DNA of 64,000 nucleotides. Source: Dyella sp. C9 (lineage in GTDB: Bacteria > Pseudomonadota > Gammaproteobacteria > Xanthomonadales > Rhodanobacteraceae). Location: the NCBI RefSeq assembly GCF_003332825.1, contig NZ_QIRF01000004.1, positions 1-64,000 of the forward strand, written 5' to 3'. Position 1 is the first letter of the stretch; the number at the start of each line of letters is the position of its first letter. Both the position numbers and the translations under genes were made by a program. Positions 20,627 through 30,242 of this stretch are shown here, piece after piece. The notes below the pieces were generated by a model, which made no database searches, was not told the origin of the DNA, and saw nothing but the letters and a program-made list of their open reading frames with translations.

Positions 20627-23284
20627 TTACCCGTGCAGCATGCTCTGCACGATCTCGGTGAGATTGCGCGAAAGCCCGGGCTGTGCGGCCAGCGAGGCGA
20701 TCGCTGCGCGCGCGGCGGCATGGCGCACCGGCTCGAGGCGCTGCCATCCGTTGAAGGCCGTGGCCAGTCGGGCCGACACCTGCGGGTTAAGCGCGTCCAG
20801 TTGCTGGAGTCGTTCGGCCAGCAGCTGGTAGCTGCTGCCATCGACACGATGGAAGCCATCGGGATTGCCGCGGGCCCATGCACCGAACAGCGCGTTGACC
20901 CGATTGGGGTTCTTCAGGGTGAAGGCCGGGTCGGTTTCCAGCGCGCGCACGCGCTCGAGCACGAATTCGCCCGGCAGCTGCGCCTGCACCGAGAACCACT
21001 TGTCCATGGCGAGCGGATTGTCGGCATAGCGCTCGCGGAAGTGCAGCAGCGCGGCGCGCGCCTGCGGCGCGTTGCCCCTGACCAGCACCGACAACGCAGC
21101 GAGGCGATCGGTCATGCTGGGCGCGTTGTCGTACTGCAGGGTGGCCAGCGTATGGGCCGCCCAGGGATCGATGCGCGCCAGCAGTTCCAGCACGCGGCGC
21201 TTGAGGCGTCGCTCGCCCTGCGCGGCGGCGTCGAGCTTGAGGCTGGTGTGCGCCGCCAGTGCGTCGTAGCGCTGCTGCAGGGACTCGCGGCCGATGCGTA
21301 GCGCAAGACTTTCCAGCAATTGCTGGCGCAGAGCATGCACGTGCGAGGGGTCGACCTGGCGCTCGCGTTCGGCCAACTCGATCTCGCCCGGCGGAGTCAG
21401 CAGGTCGGCGAGCAGGGCCGGATCCAGCGTGGTCTCGCCGAACAGCGCATTCAGCGCATCGCACCAGGCGTCCAGTGCATCCGCGCTGTCGCCGTCGCGC
21501 AGGTTGTCGTAGGCGCGCGCGGCGAGCTGCTGGCCGGCTTCCCAGCGATTGAAGCCGTCCACGTCGTGGCGCAGCAGCAGCGCAAGGTCGGCGGGCGCGT
21601 AATCGCATTCAAGGATTACCGGTGCGGAGAAACCGCGCAGCAGCGAGGGCACCGGCGCGGTATTCACCTGCTGGAACACGAACGACTGCTCGGCGCGGTC
21701 CACCACCAGCACGCGCTCCGTGGCGCCGGCGCCGGCCGCGCTCTCGCCCGCCAGGTGCAGTGGGATCATGTGGCCGTCGCGATCGAATAGGGCGAGCTTG
21801 ACCGGTATCGGCAGCGGCTGCTTGTGCGACTGGTTTGGCGTGGGCGGCGTGTGCTGGGACAGGGTCAGCGTGTAGCTGCGATGCGCCGCGTCGTAGTGGC
21901 CGCGTGCGGCCAGCCGCGGCGTGCCGGCCTGCGCGTACCAGGCCAGGTAGGGCGTGAGGTCGATGCCGTTGGCCTCGCCCAGGTCGCCAAGAAAATCCTC
22001 CAGCGTGGCGGCGCGGCCGTCGTTGCGCGCGAAGTAGCGGTCCATGCCGCGGCGGAAGCCGTCGCGTCCCAGCCGGCCGGCCACCATGCGCACCAGCTCC
22101 GAGCCTTTCTCGTAGACGGTGGCGGTGTAGAAATTGTTGATCTCGCTGTACTGCGCCGGACGTACCGGGTGCGCCAGCGGGCCGGCGTCCTCGGGGAACT
22201 GCGCGCGGCGCAGCAGCGCGACGTCCTCGATCCGCTTGAGCGGCGCCGAGTTCATGTCGGCCGAGAACTGCTGTTCGCGGAACACGGTGAGGCCTTCCTT
22301 CAGCGACAGCTGGAACCAGTCGCGGCAAGTGACGCGGTTGCCGCTCCAGTTGTGGAAGTACTCATGCGCGACCACTGCTTCCACCGCGCGGTATTCCTCG
22401 TCGGTGCTGGAGTCGGGATCGGCCAGCAGGTACTTGGCGTTGAAGATGTTGAGGCCCTTGTTCTCCATCGCGCCCATGTTGAAGTCATGGGTGGCGACCA
22501 CGTGGAACACGTCCAGGTCGTACTCGCGGCCGTAGGTGTCCTCGTCCCAGCGCATGGAGCGCTCCAGCGCGTCCATCGCGTAGGCGCAGCGCTCGATGGC
22601 ATCGGGCTCGGCCCAGATCACCAGCTTCACTGCACGGCCGCTGCCGGTGACGTAGTCGCGTTCGATCTTCTGCAGGCGTCCGGCCACCAGGGCGAACAGG
22701 TAGCTGGGCTTGGGATGTGGATCGACGAAGCGGGCCCAGTGGCGACCGTCGTCCAGCTCGCCGTGGCCATCCGGGTTGCCGCCGGCCAGCAGCACGGGAA
22801 AGCGCTCGCGGTCGGCGCGCAGCGTCACCGTATAGCTGGCCAGCACGTCCGGCCGGTCGGGGAAGAAGGTGATGTGGCGAAAGCCCTCGGCCTCGCACTG
22901 GGTGAGCAGGAAGCCGCTCTGGCGCGGGCCGGACAGGTACAGGCCTTCCAGCGCGGTGTTGGCGGCCGGATTGAGCCGCACGCGGGTCTCCAGCACGCTG
23001 CCGTCGCGGGCGCCGTCCACTTCCAGCACGTTGCCCGCGTAGCGCCAGGCGCCTTCGGGCACGGGCTGGCCATCCAGCGCGATCGACAGCAGCTCCAGCC
23101 CCTCGCCGTCCAGGCGCAGTGGCTCATGCGGGTGCGGGGTACCGGCCAGCTGCAGGCGCGAGGTCACTTCGGTGGCGTCGATGCCCAGGTCGAAGGTCAG
23201 CTCCACCTGCGAAACGCGCCAGGCGGGGGCGCGGTAGTCGCTGAGGCGGATCAGGGTAGGAGAGGCGTCGCTGCGAGTCGTCAT
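20627..23284 (-). CDS. pepN: Aminopeptidase N (M1 family metallopeptidase)
   Basis: 885 residues, typical for the PepN type. The substrate N-terminus motif GAMEN is at 271-275 and the zinc motif HEYFH at 307-311; the downstream Glu lies in the LKEGLTVF segment. It has the long C-terminal helical domain of PepN. It is a cytoplasmic exopeptidase of broad specificity that finishes peptide degradation. It is divergent from the aldose epimerase gene with 66 bases between the starts. Confidence 0.97.
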   Translation of the reverse strand: MTTRSDASPTLIRLSDYRAPAWRVSQVELTFDLGIDATEVTSRLQLAGTPHPHEPLRLDGEGLELLSIALDGQPVPEGAWRYAGNVLEVDGARDGSVLETRVRLNPAANTALEGLYLSGPRQSGFLLTQCEAEGFRHITFFPDRPDVLASYTVTLRADRERFPVLLAGGNPDGHGELDDGRHWARFVDPHPKPSYLFALVAGRLQKIERDYVTGSGRAVKLVIWAEPDAIERCAYAMDALERSMRWDEDTYGREYDLDVFHVVATHDFNMGAMENKGLNIFNAKYLLADPDSSTDEEYRAVEAVVAHEYFHNWSGNRVTCRDWFQLSLKEGLTVFREQQFSADMNSAPLKRIEDVALLRRAQFPEDAGPLAHPVRPAQYSEINNFYTATVYEKGSELVRMVAGRLGRDGFRRGMDRYFARNDGRAATLEDFLGDLGEANGIDLTPYLAWYAQAGTPRLAARGHYDAAHRSYTLTLSQHTPPTPNQSHKQPLPIPVKLALFDRDGHMIPLHLAGESAAGAGATERVLVVDRAEQSFVFQQVNTAPVPSLLRGFSAPVILECDYAPADLALLLRHDVDGFNRWEAGQQLAARAYDNLRDGDSADALDAWCDALNALFGETTLDPALLADLLTPPGEIELAERERQVDPSHVHALRQQLLESLALRIGRESLQQRYDALAAHTSLKLDAAAQGERRLKRRVLELLARIDPWAAHTLATLQYDNAPSMTDRLAALSVLVRGNAPQARAALLHFRERYADNPLAMDKWFSVQAQLPGEFVLERVRALETDPAFTLKNPNRVNALFGAWARGNPDGFHRVDGSSYQLLAERLQQLDALNPQVSARLATAFNGWQRLEPVRHAAARAAIASLAAQPGLSRNLTEIVQSMLHG

Positions 23285-23350
23285 GGAGAGCAGTGGGGCT
23301 GGTTGGACCGATCAGGCTAACATGCGGTCCTTTCCAGGCAGGACAAGTCG

Positions 23351-24355
23351 ATGGTGCAGTTTCTTGCAGAACGCGGCCGGCTGGGCAGCCACGACATCGT
23401 GGTGCTGGCCGATCCGGGCCGGGGGCGCCGGGTGCGGATCGCGCGGCGCGGCGCCACCGTGCTGGGCTTCGAGGTGACGCTGGGTACGGCCAGCCTGGAC
23501 ATTGCCGATGGCTATCGCGACGCCGGAGAACTGGACACCCGTCCCAGCTCGCGCTTTGCGGTGATGGTGCCGTTCGCCAATCGCATCGACGACGCGCGCT
23601 ATGTGTTCGACGGCGAGCCCTACGACCTGCAGCCGGGCGTGGAGGGCGCCTCGCGCGCCGCCCGGCATGGTTTCGTGCGCGGGGTGGAATTCGAGGTCGT
23701 TGCCTTGTCCGCCGACGGCGAGAGGGCGCAGGTGACCTTCCGCACCCATGCGATCCGGCCGGGCGTGCATCCGGGTTACCCGTTCGCCATCGACCTTGAC
23801 GTCACCTACGCGCTGGACGCGCGCGGCCTCACGGTGGAGGCGCGCATGCGCAACGTGGGTAGCCACGCGGCGCCGTGCTTCTTCGGCTGGCATCCGTACT
23901 TCCGCCTGGGCGATGGCGCCATCGATGGCTGGGAGTTGCAGATTCCGGCCGAGAGCGTGGTGCGTACCGACGCCGATTACATTCCCCTGCGTGGCGATGC
24001 GGCGCGCGTACCGCTGGCGCAGGAGCCCGGGCTGGACTTCCGCCAGGCCCAACCGATCGGCGCGCGCGCGCTCAACCATGCCTTCGCCGAGCTTCGCGCC
24101 GATGCGGACGGCCGTGCGCGCACGCGCCTGCGCGACCCGGCGAGCGGGCTGGCGATCGCGGTATGGCAGCACGCCGGCGTGATGCTCGCCTTCACCGCCG
24201 ACACGGTGACGCGCGATGTGCGTCGTTCGGTGGCGCTGGAGCCGATGGAAAGCTGGGCGGATGCGTTCAATCGTCCCGATTGCGCGCAGGCAATCCGGCT
24301 CGACGCCGGCGCCGAGCGCGTGTTTGCCTGCGGCGTGGAGATCGAAGGCGCATGA
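23351..24355 (+). CDS. Aldose 1-epimerase family protein (galactose mutarotase fold)
   Basis: 334 residues with the aldose epimerase beta-sandwich pattern: PFANRIDDARYVF, then the catalytic-His type segment RHGFVRG, HPGYPF, and FFGWHPYFRLG with the second His. The final Glu is in the VALEPMESWADAFN segment. The enzyme interconverts anomers of a hexose or hexose phosphate; the real substrate is not shown. AGGA seven bases before ATG 23351 supports the start. The stop overlaps the following dehydratase gene by four bases (ATGA). Confidence 0.9.
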   Translation: MVQFLAERGRLGSHDIVVLADPGRGRRVRIARRGATVLGFEVTLGTASLDIADGYRDAGELDTRPSSRFAVMVPFANRIDDARYVFDGEPYDLQPGVEGASRAARHGFVRGVEFEVVALSADGERAQVTFRTHAIRPGVHPGYPFAIDLDVTYALDARGLTVEARMRNVGSHAAPCFFGWHPYFRLGDGAIDGWELQIPAESVVRTDADYIPLRGDAARVPLAQEPGLDFRQAQPIGARALNHAFAELRADADGRARTRLRDPASGLAIAVWQHAGVMLAFTADTVTRDVRRSVALEPMESWADAFNRPDCAQAIRLDAGAERVFACGVEIEGA

Positions 24356-25317
24356 GTACGTCGTCCCATCCGGTACAGCCGCCGACCTTTGCGCAGGTGC
24401 AGGAGGCCGCTGCGCGCATCGCACCGTATGCCGTGCGCACCCCGGTGCTGCGCAGCGCCGCCCTCAATGCGCTCAGTGGCGCGGATCTGCACTTCAAGTG
24501 CGAGAACCTGCAGCGCGGCGGTGCCTTCAAGTTCCGCGGCGCCTGCAACGCGGTGTGGTCGCTGGACGATGCGCAGGCCGCGCGCGGCGTGGTCACGCAC
24601 TCCTCCGGCAACCATGGCAATGCACTGGCGCTGGCCGCGGCCACGCGTGGCATTCCCGCGCACGTGATCGTTCCCGATGGCGCAGTGCGCACCAAGGTGG
24701 AGGCGATCGAACGGGCAGGCGCGATCCTGCATCGCTGCGCGCCGACCCAGGCCGCGCGCGAGGCCAAGGCAGAGGAGGTGCGTGCGGCGACGGGTGCTGA
24801 ATTGGTGCATCCCTATGCCGACGGACGCGTCATGGCCGGCCAGGGCACGGCCGTGCTCGAACTGCTCGACCAGGTCGGCGAACTCGATGCCGTCATCACG
24901 CCGGTGGGCGGCGGCGGGCTCAACGCCGGCACCGCCATCGCGGCACACGGCGTGTCGCCGCGCATCGTGGTGCACGGTGCGGAGCCGCTTGGTGCCGACG
25001 ACACTGCGCGTTCGCTGGCGGCGGGGCAGCGGGTGGGGCCGTTCGTGCCCGATACCATCTGCGATGGCCTGCGCACGCTGATCGGCGAAGCCAACTTCGA
25101 AGCGCTGCGCATGCATCGCGTGGAAGTGACCACGGTGAGCGACGAGGAAGTGATCGCTGCGATGAGGCTGCTGTGGAACGAGCTCAAGCTGGTGGTGGAG
25201 ACATCCAGTGCCACGGTGCTGGCGGCGGTGCTGAAGCGGCCGGAGCGTTTCAAGGGGCAGCGCGTGGGTTTGATCCTCACCGGTGGCAACGTGGATCTGG
25301 ACGCGTTGCCCTGGTGA
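24352..25317 (+). CDS. PLP-dependent threonine/serine dehydratase (serine racemase-like)
   Basis: 321 residues of fold-type II PLP enzyme. The Schiff-base Lys60 sits in FKFRGA, the SSGNHGNA loop binds substrate, and the glycine loop GGGGLN is at 186-191. It lacks the C-terminal regulatory domains present in IlvA at 41920-43482, so it is the short catabolic/racemase type acting on L-threonine or serine. It is coupled to the epimerase gene by an ATGA overlap. A REP element follows the stop. Confidence 0.88.
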   Translation: MSTSSHPVQPPTFAQVQEAAARIAPYAVRTPVLRSAALNALSGADLHFKCENLQRGGAFKFRGACNAVWSLDDAQAARGVVTHSSGNHGNALALAAATRGIPAHVIVPDGAVRTKVEAIERAGAILHRCAPTQAAREAKAEEVRAATGAELVHPYADGRVMAGQGTAVLELLDQVGELDAVITPVGGGGLNAGTAIAAHGVSPRIVVHGAEPLGADDTARSLAAGQRVGPFVPDTICDGLRTLIGEANFEALRMHRVEVTTVSDEEVIAAMRLLWNELKLVVETSSATVLAAVLKRPERFKGQRVGLILTGGNVDLDALPW

Positions 25318-25328
25318 CACCGCTATGG

Positions 25329-25353
25329 TCGCGAACAGGGTGCGCTCCTACAG
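25329..25353. repeat. REP element, GTAGGAGCGCAC family (single, inverted orientation)
   Basis: gtcgcgaacagggtgcgctcctaca is a slightly degenerate copy of the repeat also seen at 32330, 40155, 41885 and 63774. It lies between convergent genes. Confidence 0.75.
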
Positions 25354-25371
25354 GGAGATCGGAGCCGCCGA

Positions 25372-26259
25372 TCAAGCCCGCCGCAGGCGCAGCCCGCTTA
25401 CCGCGAGCAGGCCGAGCAGGATGAACACGATGCCCACGCCCTCCATCGCGCTGGGGCGTTCGTGCAGGATCGCCCAGGCCAGCAGCACGCTCACGATGGG
25501 CACGCCGAGACTGGCCACGCTGGCCACCGCCGTGGGCAGGCGATGCAGCACCAGCAGCCACAGGCCCCAGGCCAGGCTGGAGGCGATCAGCACGCTGTAG
25601 GCCAGGCCGGCGACCAGGCTCCAGTTCCAGTCCATCGATCGCTGCGGTACGCACAACGCCACCACGACCAGCGCGAGTGCACCGAACAGCATCTGCCAGG
25701 CGGTGAGGTTCAGCGGCGTGGGGGCGTGGCGGATGAACACGCGTTTGCTCAGCACCGTACCCATGGCCCAGGCCAGGCCGGCGCCGATCGCCAGGAAGGT
25801 GCTGCGGGCATTGCCCAGCCCATGCCAGGGTTCGATGATGCATACCAGCCCGATCGCGGCCAGACCCAACCCCAGCCAGCGACGGGGCGTGAGCCGCTCG
25901 TCCAGGATGATCCAGGCCAGCAGCACGGCCCAGAACGGCATGGTGTAGGCCAGCAGCGCGATGCGCCCGGCGCCGCCGTTCACCAGCGCCCATTGGCCCA
26001 GGCCCTGGAACGCGGTGGTCTGGCACAGCCCGATCATCGCGGTGGGCAGCAGCGGCGGCGGCTTCAGCGGCTGGCGCAGCACCCGCAGGGCGCCAAACAG
26101 CACCAGCGCGCCGAGCGAATAGCGCAGCGCGGAGAAATCGAACGGGCCTGCGTGGTTGAGCACCTGCTTCATCACCACCCAGCTGTAGGCCCAGATGAGG
26201 ATGGTGGCCAGCAACGCCAGTACGGCGCCGCGCGATGAGGAAGGAGCGTTCATGGACAT
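25372..26259 (-). CDS. EamA-family (DMT superfamily) transporter
   Basis: 295 residues with ten predicted membrane helices in two repeated EamA halves. The first half carries the WAYSWVVMKQ and FSALRYSLGALVLF pattern. The second half begins around AMGTVLSKRV and ends LAWAILHERPSAMEGVGIVFILLG, given here as LAWAILHERPS and GIVFILLG. EamA proteins usually export amino acids or other metabolites across the inner membrane; the substrate cannot be told. The gene is convergent with the dehydratase. Confidence 0.9.
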   Translation of the reverse strand: MSMNAPSSSRGAVLALLATILIWAYSWVVMKQVLNHAGPFDFSALRYSLGALVLFGALRVLRQPLKPPPLLPTAMIGLCQTTAFQGLGQWALVNGGAGRIALLAYTMPFWAVLLAWIILDERLTPRRWLGLGLAAIGLVCIIEPWHGLGNARSTFLAIGAGLAWAMGTVLSKRVFIRHAPTPLNLTAWQMLFGALALVVVALCVPQRSMDWNWSLVAGLAYSVLIASSLAWGLWLLVLHRLPTAVASVASLGVPIVSVLLAWAILHERPSAMEGVGIVFILLGLLAVSGLRLRRA

Positions 26260-26377
26260 CCGTGATGGGAGGCGGCGCGTGCGACAGGTGGTGCCCTTGT
26301 CCGGCGCGCGGGGGTGGGATAGCGTCGTGCCTGACCGGGAAACTTACCAGTCGCGCAGAAACTGACAAGGGGTAGTG

Positions 26378-26731
26378 ATGGCTCGGACGAGCGCTTGGAA
26401 CAGCTTGATCGCGTGCGTGGGACTGGCCGGCTATGTCGGCATGCTGTTCCGCTTCCCGGTGCTGGTGCAGATGGTGCAGGCCGGCGAGATCGCCGTGGTG
26501 AAGGCGGTGCCGACGGTGATCGGCGCACTGTGCCTGCTGGTCGCCTGCCTGGGCCTGTTGCTGCGCCGGCCCGCGCGCCGCTGGCTGTTCGTGGTGGCGG
26601 CCGTGCTGTTGCTGGCCGGACTGCTGTGGCTGCCCACGTTGGTGTTCTCGTTCTGGCTGTGGATCGCGGTGGTCGCCGCACTGGCCGGGGCGTTGCTTGG
26701 TTTTGTCGGTGGCCGCGGGACGGCTGCCTGA
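26378..26731 (+). CDS. Small integral membrane protein of unknown function
   Basis: 117 residues with three to four hydrophobic helices and few charges in the membrane parts; helix boundaries are marked by RRPARR near residue 67. Family not recognised. ATG 26378 is preferred over a GTG one codon earlier because AAGGGG then sits at a normal distance. It is followed by tag 13 bases later on the same strand, so the two are probably co-transcribed. Confidence 0.65.
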   Translation: MARTSAWNSLIACVGLAGYVGMLFRFPVLVQMVQAGEIAVVKAVPTVIGALCLLVACLGLLLRRPARRWLFVVAAVLLLAGLLWLPTLVFSFWLWIAVVAALAGALLGFVGGRGTAA

Positions 26732-26744
26732 AAAGGATGCTCGC

Positions 26745-27320
26745 ATGACGTCGAAAGCCGCGGCCCGCACGCGCTGCCCCTGGGGCGACAGCCCGGACAT
26801 GCACGACTATCACGACACCGAGTGGGGCACGCCGTTGCGTGACGACCAGGCCCTGTTCGAATTCCTGTGCCTGGAAGGCGCGCAGGCGGGGCTGTCGTGG
26901 CGCACCATTCTGCTCAAGCGCGAGCACTACCGGCGAGTGTTCCACGATTTCGACATCGCGCGCGTGGCGGCGATGAAGGACAAGGAACTGGAGAAGGCGC
27001 TGCTCGACCCGGGCATCGTGCGCAACCGCCTCAAGGTGTACGCCACGCGCGACAACGCCATCGCCGCGCTGAAGGTGATCGACGAGCTGGGCAGCCTGGA
27101 TCATTACCTGTGGTCGTTCGTGGACGGCAAGCCGATCCGCAATCGCTGGACTGCGCAGAACCAGGTGCCAGCCAGCACGCCCTTGTCCGATCGCATGAGC
27201 AAGGAGCTGAAGAAGCGTGGCTTCCGCTTTGTCGGCACCACCATCTGCTACGCCTTCATGCAGGCCACCGGGATGGTCAACGACCACGTGGTGAGTTGCT
27301 TCCGCCACGACGCCGTGTGA
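26745..27320 (+). CDS. tag: DNA-3-methyladenine glycosylase I
   Basis: 191 residues, family length. The zinc-snap ligands are present: Cys11 (RCPWG), His23 (YHDTEWG), and His181/Cys185 in the DHVVSCFRH tail. The catalytic-pocket Glu and Trp lie in the EGAQAGLSW segment. It excises 3-methyladenine from alkylated DNA. ATG 26745 has AAGGA seven bases upstream; the frame is open to 26697 but that lies inside the preceding gene. The stop is immediately adjacent to the convergent LysR gene. Confidence 0.96.
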   Translation: MTSKAAARTRCPWGDSPDMHDYHDTEWGTPLRDDQALFEFLCLEGAQAGLSWRTILLKREHYRRVFHDFDIARVAAMKDKELEKALLDPGIVRNRLKVYATRDNAIAALKVIDELGSLDHYLWSFVDGKPIRNRWTAQNQVPASTPLSDRMSKELKKRGFRFVGTTICYAFMQATGMVNDHVVSCFRHDAV

Positions 27321-28241
27321 TCAGTGATGCCGGTGCCGCGCCGGCGCGCGCGGCAGGCGCTGCGGATCCTGCGCGTAGTGTCGGGCCTCGTGCAGCAGCC
27401 ACTCGCGAAAGGCCAGCAGTGCCGGATGCTGCGCGGAGCGCGGCGGATACACCAGGTAATGGGCGTAGTCGGAACGCAGGCGTCGCTGGCTGAGCAGCAG
27501 CAGCTGGCCTGATTCCACCTGCGGCCGCGCCATGGTGAGCCGGCCCAGTGCGATGCCCATGCCTTCGATGGCGGCGTGATGCAGGGTTTCCGTGTCGTCG
27601 AAATGCGCGAGATAGCGCTTGGGCGGCTCGCCGCCAAACGTGTGGAACCATTTCACCCACAGGTTCTCCGGATCGCGCAGCAGCGGCCATTGCGCCAGCT
27701 GGCGCTGGGTGGGGCGGCCCAGCCGCCGGATCAGCTCGGGACTGGCGATCGGGGTGATCCAGTCGTCGAACAGGTGCTCGGCGCGCACGCCCGGCCACTC
27801 GCCTGGTCCGAAGCGTAGCGCGGCATCTACCGGCTCGCGCTCGAAATCCACCAGCTCCACGCAGGACTGGAGATTCAGTTGCAGGTGCGGATGCTCGGCC
27901 ATGAAGCGCGCCAGCCGCGGCACCAGCCAGCTCGAGGCCACCGAGGGCATCACGCTGAGGGTGAGCTGGTCGCCGGGTGGCGCGCTGAATTCCTTCAGCG
28001 CGCGCTCGATCGACTCGAACTGCGGCCCCACCAGCGCCAGCAGCCGCGCGCCTTCAGGGGTGAGGTCCACGCCGCGCGGGCCGCGCACGAACACGCGCTG
28101 GCCGAGGCGATCCTCCAGGCCGCGGATCTGGTGGCTGAGCGCGCTGGTGGTGAGGTGCATGTAGCGGGCCGCCAGCGAGAGATTGCCGGTGCGCGCGGCA
28201 AGCACGAAGCCTTGCAACGCAGTCAGTGGCGGACGGCCCAT
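27321..28241 (-). CDS. LysR-family transcriptional regulator (GcvA-like)
   Basis: 306 residues. The N-terminal winged helix-turn-helix is at about 6-65 (ALQGFVLAARTGNLSLAARYM, cut here as ALQGFVLAARTG and NLSLAARYMHLTTSALSHQI). A LysR effector domain follows with WLVPRLARF and the GxGIALG segment (EGMGIALGRL). It is of the GcvA-like subgroup. It is divergent from a small ORF, with an inverted repeat between them that is a natural operator. Likely target: the divergent gene and itself. The effector is unknown. Confidence 0.88.
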   Translation of the reverse strand: MGRPPLTALQGFVLAARTGNLSLAARYMHLTTSALSHQIRGLEDRLGQRVFVRGPRGVDLTPEGARLLALVGPQFESIERALKEFSAPPGDQLTLSVMPSVASSWLVPRLARFMAEHPHLQLNLQSCVELVDFEREPVDAALRFGPGEWPGVRAEHLFDDWITPIASPELIRRLGRPTQRQLAQWPLLRDPENLWVKWFHTFGGEPPKRYLAHFDDTETLHHAAIEGMGIALGRLTMARPQVESGQLLLLSQRRLRSDYAHYLVYPPRSAQHPALLAFREWLLHEARHYAQDPQRLPRAPARHRHH

Positions 28242-28265
28242 GTTGAAGTTGCCTCAATCCAGGTA

Positions 28266-28287
28266 TGCAAAAGTCTCGCTTTTTGCA
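28266..28287. promoter_or_regulatory. Inverted repeat TGCAAAA-N8-TTTTGCA, putative LysR operator
   Basis: Perfect 7-base arms (28266-28272 and 28281-28287) with an eight-base spacer, between the divergent LysR gene and the small ORF. Position and symmetry fit autoregulation. It is AT-rich against a GC-rich background. Confidence 0.5.
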
Positions 28288-28351
28288 GGGCTGCCGTTGG
28301 CCTAGTGTCGGTGTTGTCCGCTCAAGCGGACATGCCTGGAGGAAGGCGATC

Positions 28352-28555
28352 ATGCTGCTGTTCGGCTATGCCATCACCAAAGCCCCGGCGACGTCATCCA
28401 AGGTCGCGCCGGCGACGCAAGTCCAATACGTACCCACGCAGCGCAATCTAGCGCCGGCACCATGCACGGAACGTCATGGGGACGACAAGGCGGTCGACGG
28501 GCTCGACCATTACATCGACGCCCGCCTGGAAGAGGCGCGTTTCCGTATCGACTGA
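28352..28555 (+). CDS. Small protein of unknown function divergent from the LysR gene
   Basis: 67 residues starting MLLFGYAITKAPATSS and ending in an acidic helix (DHYIDARLEEARFRID). A GGAGG/AGGAAGG ribosome binding site precedes the ATG, the strongest in the region. The short N-terminal hydrophobic stretch is too brief for a clear signal peptide. Not recognised. Divergence from a LysR regulator suggests it is a regulated target. Confidence 0.65.
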   Translation: MLLFGYAITKAPATSSKVAPATQVQYVPTQRNLAPAPCTERHGDDKAVDGLDHYIDARLEEARFRID

Positions 28556-28593
28556 TACCGGTTGGCCGGGCCGCGGTGGCGGCCCGGCGGCGC

Positions 28594-29475
28594 TCAGCGG
28601 CGGCGCGAGCCGCGCAGGCTGTCCACCGAGAAGCTCGCCATTTCGCCGCCGCCGGCCATGCGGCGCGACTGCCCCGGCGGCGGGCCCCAGGCATGGGCAG
28701 TGACCACTTCCCAGGTAGCGGGAATACGGCCATCCACGCGCATGGTCTCGTAGGCCGCCAGCATGCGGCGGTAGTGCTGCTTGCCCAGCAGGTGGCGCTC
28801 GCGCTCGCGATCGGCATTGGTGGCGCCCAGGCCCTGCAGCTCCTTGAGCAGCATGCGCGGCTCGCTGTAGGTGAGCGTGTAGCGGTCCACGTCCAGCACC
28901 GGGTCACGCAGGCCGGCGTTGATCATGGCGTCGCCCAGGTCGTGCATGTCCAGGAAACGGCTGACGTGGGGCTGCTCGTCGGCCATGGCCCAGGCGGCGC
29001 GCAGTTCCTTCAGGGTGTCGGGGCCGAAGGTGGAGAACACCAGCAGGCCGCCGGGCTTGAGCACGCGCACGCATTCGCCGAACAGCGCGGGCAGGTCGTC
29101 GATCCACTGGAAGCAAAGGTTGGAGTGCAGCACGTCCACGCTGTGGTCGGGCAGCGGCAGCGCAGTGGCTTCGCCGCATACGCGCTGGAACGGCTTGAGC
29201 CAGCTGACGTGCTTCTTCGCCGCCTGCAGCATCGGTAGCGCCAGGTCCATGGCGATCACCTGCGCCTTCGGGTAGCGCTTGCGCAGCAATGCGGTGCCGC
29301 GGCCGGTGCCGGCACCCACGTCGACCACGCGCTCGGGCGTTTCCAGATAGAAGCCGAGGCGATCCAGCAGCAGGGTCTGCACCTCGCGCTGCAGCGCGTC
29401 GTGCTGCTCATAGGTGCCGGCGGCACGGCCGAAGTTGCGGCGCACCTGGCGCTGGTCGAAATGCAAAGACGTCAT
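28594..29475 (-). CDS. bioC: Malonyl-ACP O-methyltransferase
   Basis: 293 residues, a class I SAM-dependent methyltransferase. Motif I is VVDVGAGTGRGT near residues 49-60, and the LHSNLCFQWIDDLP segment is characteristic of BioC. It methylates the free carboxyl of malonyl-ACP so that fatty-acid enzymes can build the pimeloyl chain for biotin. The start overlaps the bioH stop by four bases (ATGA). A longer frame to 29643 lies inside bioH and is not needed. Last gene of the biotin operon. Confidence 0.95.
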   Translation of the reverse strand: MTSLHFDQRQVRRNFGRAAGTYEQHDALQREVQTLLLDRLGFYLETPERVVDVGAGTGRGTALLRKRYPKAQVIAMDLALPMLQAAKKHVSWLKPFQRVCGEATALPLPDHSVDVLHSNLCFQWIDDLPALFGECVRVLKPGGLLVFSTFGPDTLKELRAAWAMADEQPHVSRFLDMHDLGDAMINAGLRDPVLDVDRYTLTYSEPRMLLKELQGLGATNADRERERHLLGKQHYRRMLAAYETMRVDGRIPATWEVVTAHAWGPPPGQSRRMAGGGEMASFSVDSLRGSRRR

Positions 29476-30242
29476 TGGAAGCTGTCCAGCAGCGGTGCAA
29501 GCGCGGCCGCCACGTCGTTGGCGTAGCCGAAGAACGGCGCGTGGCCGGCGTGGGCGATTTCCACGTAGTCGCCGCGCGACTGGCCGGCGGACCACGCCAT
29601 GGCGGGCGGCGGCACGATGCGGTCGCGATGGCCCGCGATCCACGCACTGGGCACGCCGAGGCCGGCGAGGTCGGCGCGGCGATCGCTGGTTTCCAGGATG
29701 CGGATGCCTTCCTGCAGCACGCGCAGGTTGGGCTCGCCGCGGGTGAAGATCAGGCTGCGCAGGTGGCGCACTTCCGCCATCGGATCGCGGCTGCCCATGG
29801 CCTCCAGCGCGATGAAGCGCTCCAGCGTGCCGTGGTAGTCGGTTTCCAGGTCTTCCGCCAGCTGGCGCACCAGCTTGGGATCGCTGCCGTGCGGCCAGTC
29901 ATCGCTGCGCGAGAATTTCGGCGTGCCGTCGATGACGCCGAGGCCGCGCACCTGCTGCGGATGCTCCAGCGCGCCGGTCATGGCGATCAGGCCGCCGAGC
30001 GACCAGCCGATCCAGATCGCCGCCGGCGTGCGTTCGGCGATGGCCTGCGCACAGGCTGAGGGCTCCAGCGACAACGTGCTGTCGCGCGAGTAGCCGTGGC
30101 CGGGCAGGTCCACCACGTGCATGGTGCAGCGATCGGCCAGCACGTCGCACAGCGGCTCCATCATGCCGCCGTGCATGGCCCAGCCGTGCAGGATCACCAC
30201 GGGGATCTCGCCGTGGCCGTGGGTTTCGATGTGGAGACTCAT
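29472..30242 (-). CDS. bioH: Pimeloyl-ACP methyl ester carboxylesterase
   Basis: 256 residues of alpha/beta hydrolase. The oxyanion LHGWAMHGG lies at 19-27, nucleophile Ser81 in GWSLGG, Asp207 in GHRDRIV and His234 in HAGHAP. BioH removes the methyl group placed by BioC once the pimeloyl chain is complete. The ATG overlaps the trhO stop by four bases and the stop overlaps bioC, so the genes are coupled. The frame continues upstream to 30428 through a repeat, but MSLHIETHG is the family start. Confidence 0.95.
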   Translation of the reverse strand: MSLHIETHGHGEIPVVILHGWAMHGGMMEPLCDVLADRCTMHVVDLPGHGYSRDSTLSLEPSACAQAIAERTPAAIWIGWSLGGLIAMTGALEHPQQVRGLGVIDGTPKFSRSDDWPHGSDPKLVRQLAEDLETDYHGTLERFIALEAMGSRDPMAEVRHLRSLIFTRGEPNLRVLQEGIRILETSDRRADLAGLGVPSAWIAGHRDRIVPPPAMAWSAGQSRGDYVEIAHAGHAPFFGYANDVAAALAPLLDSFQ

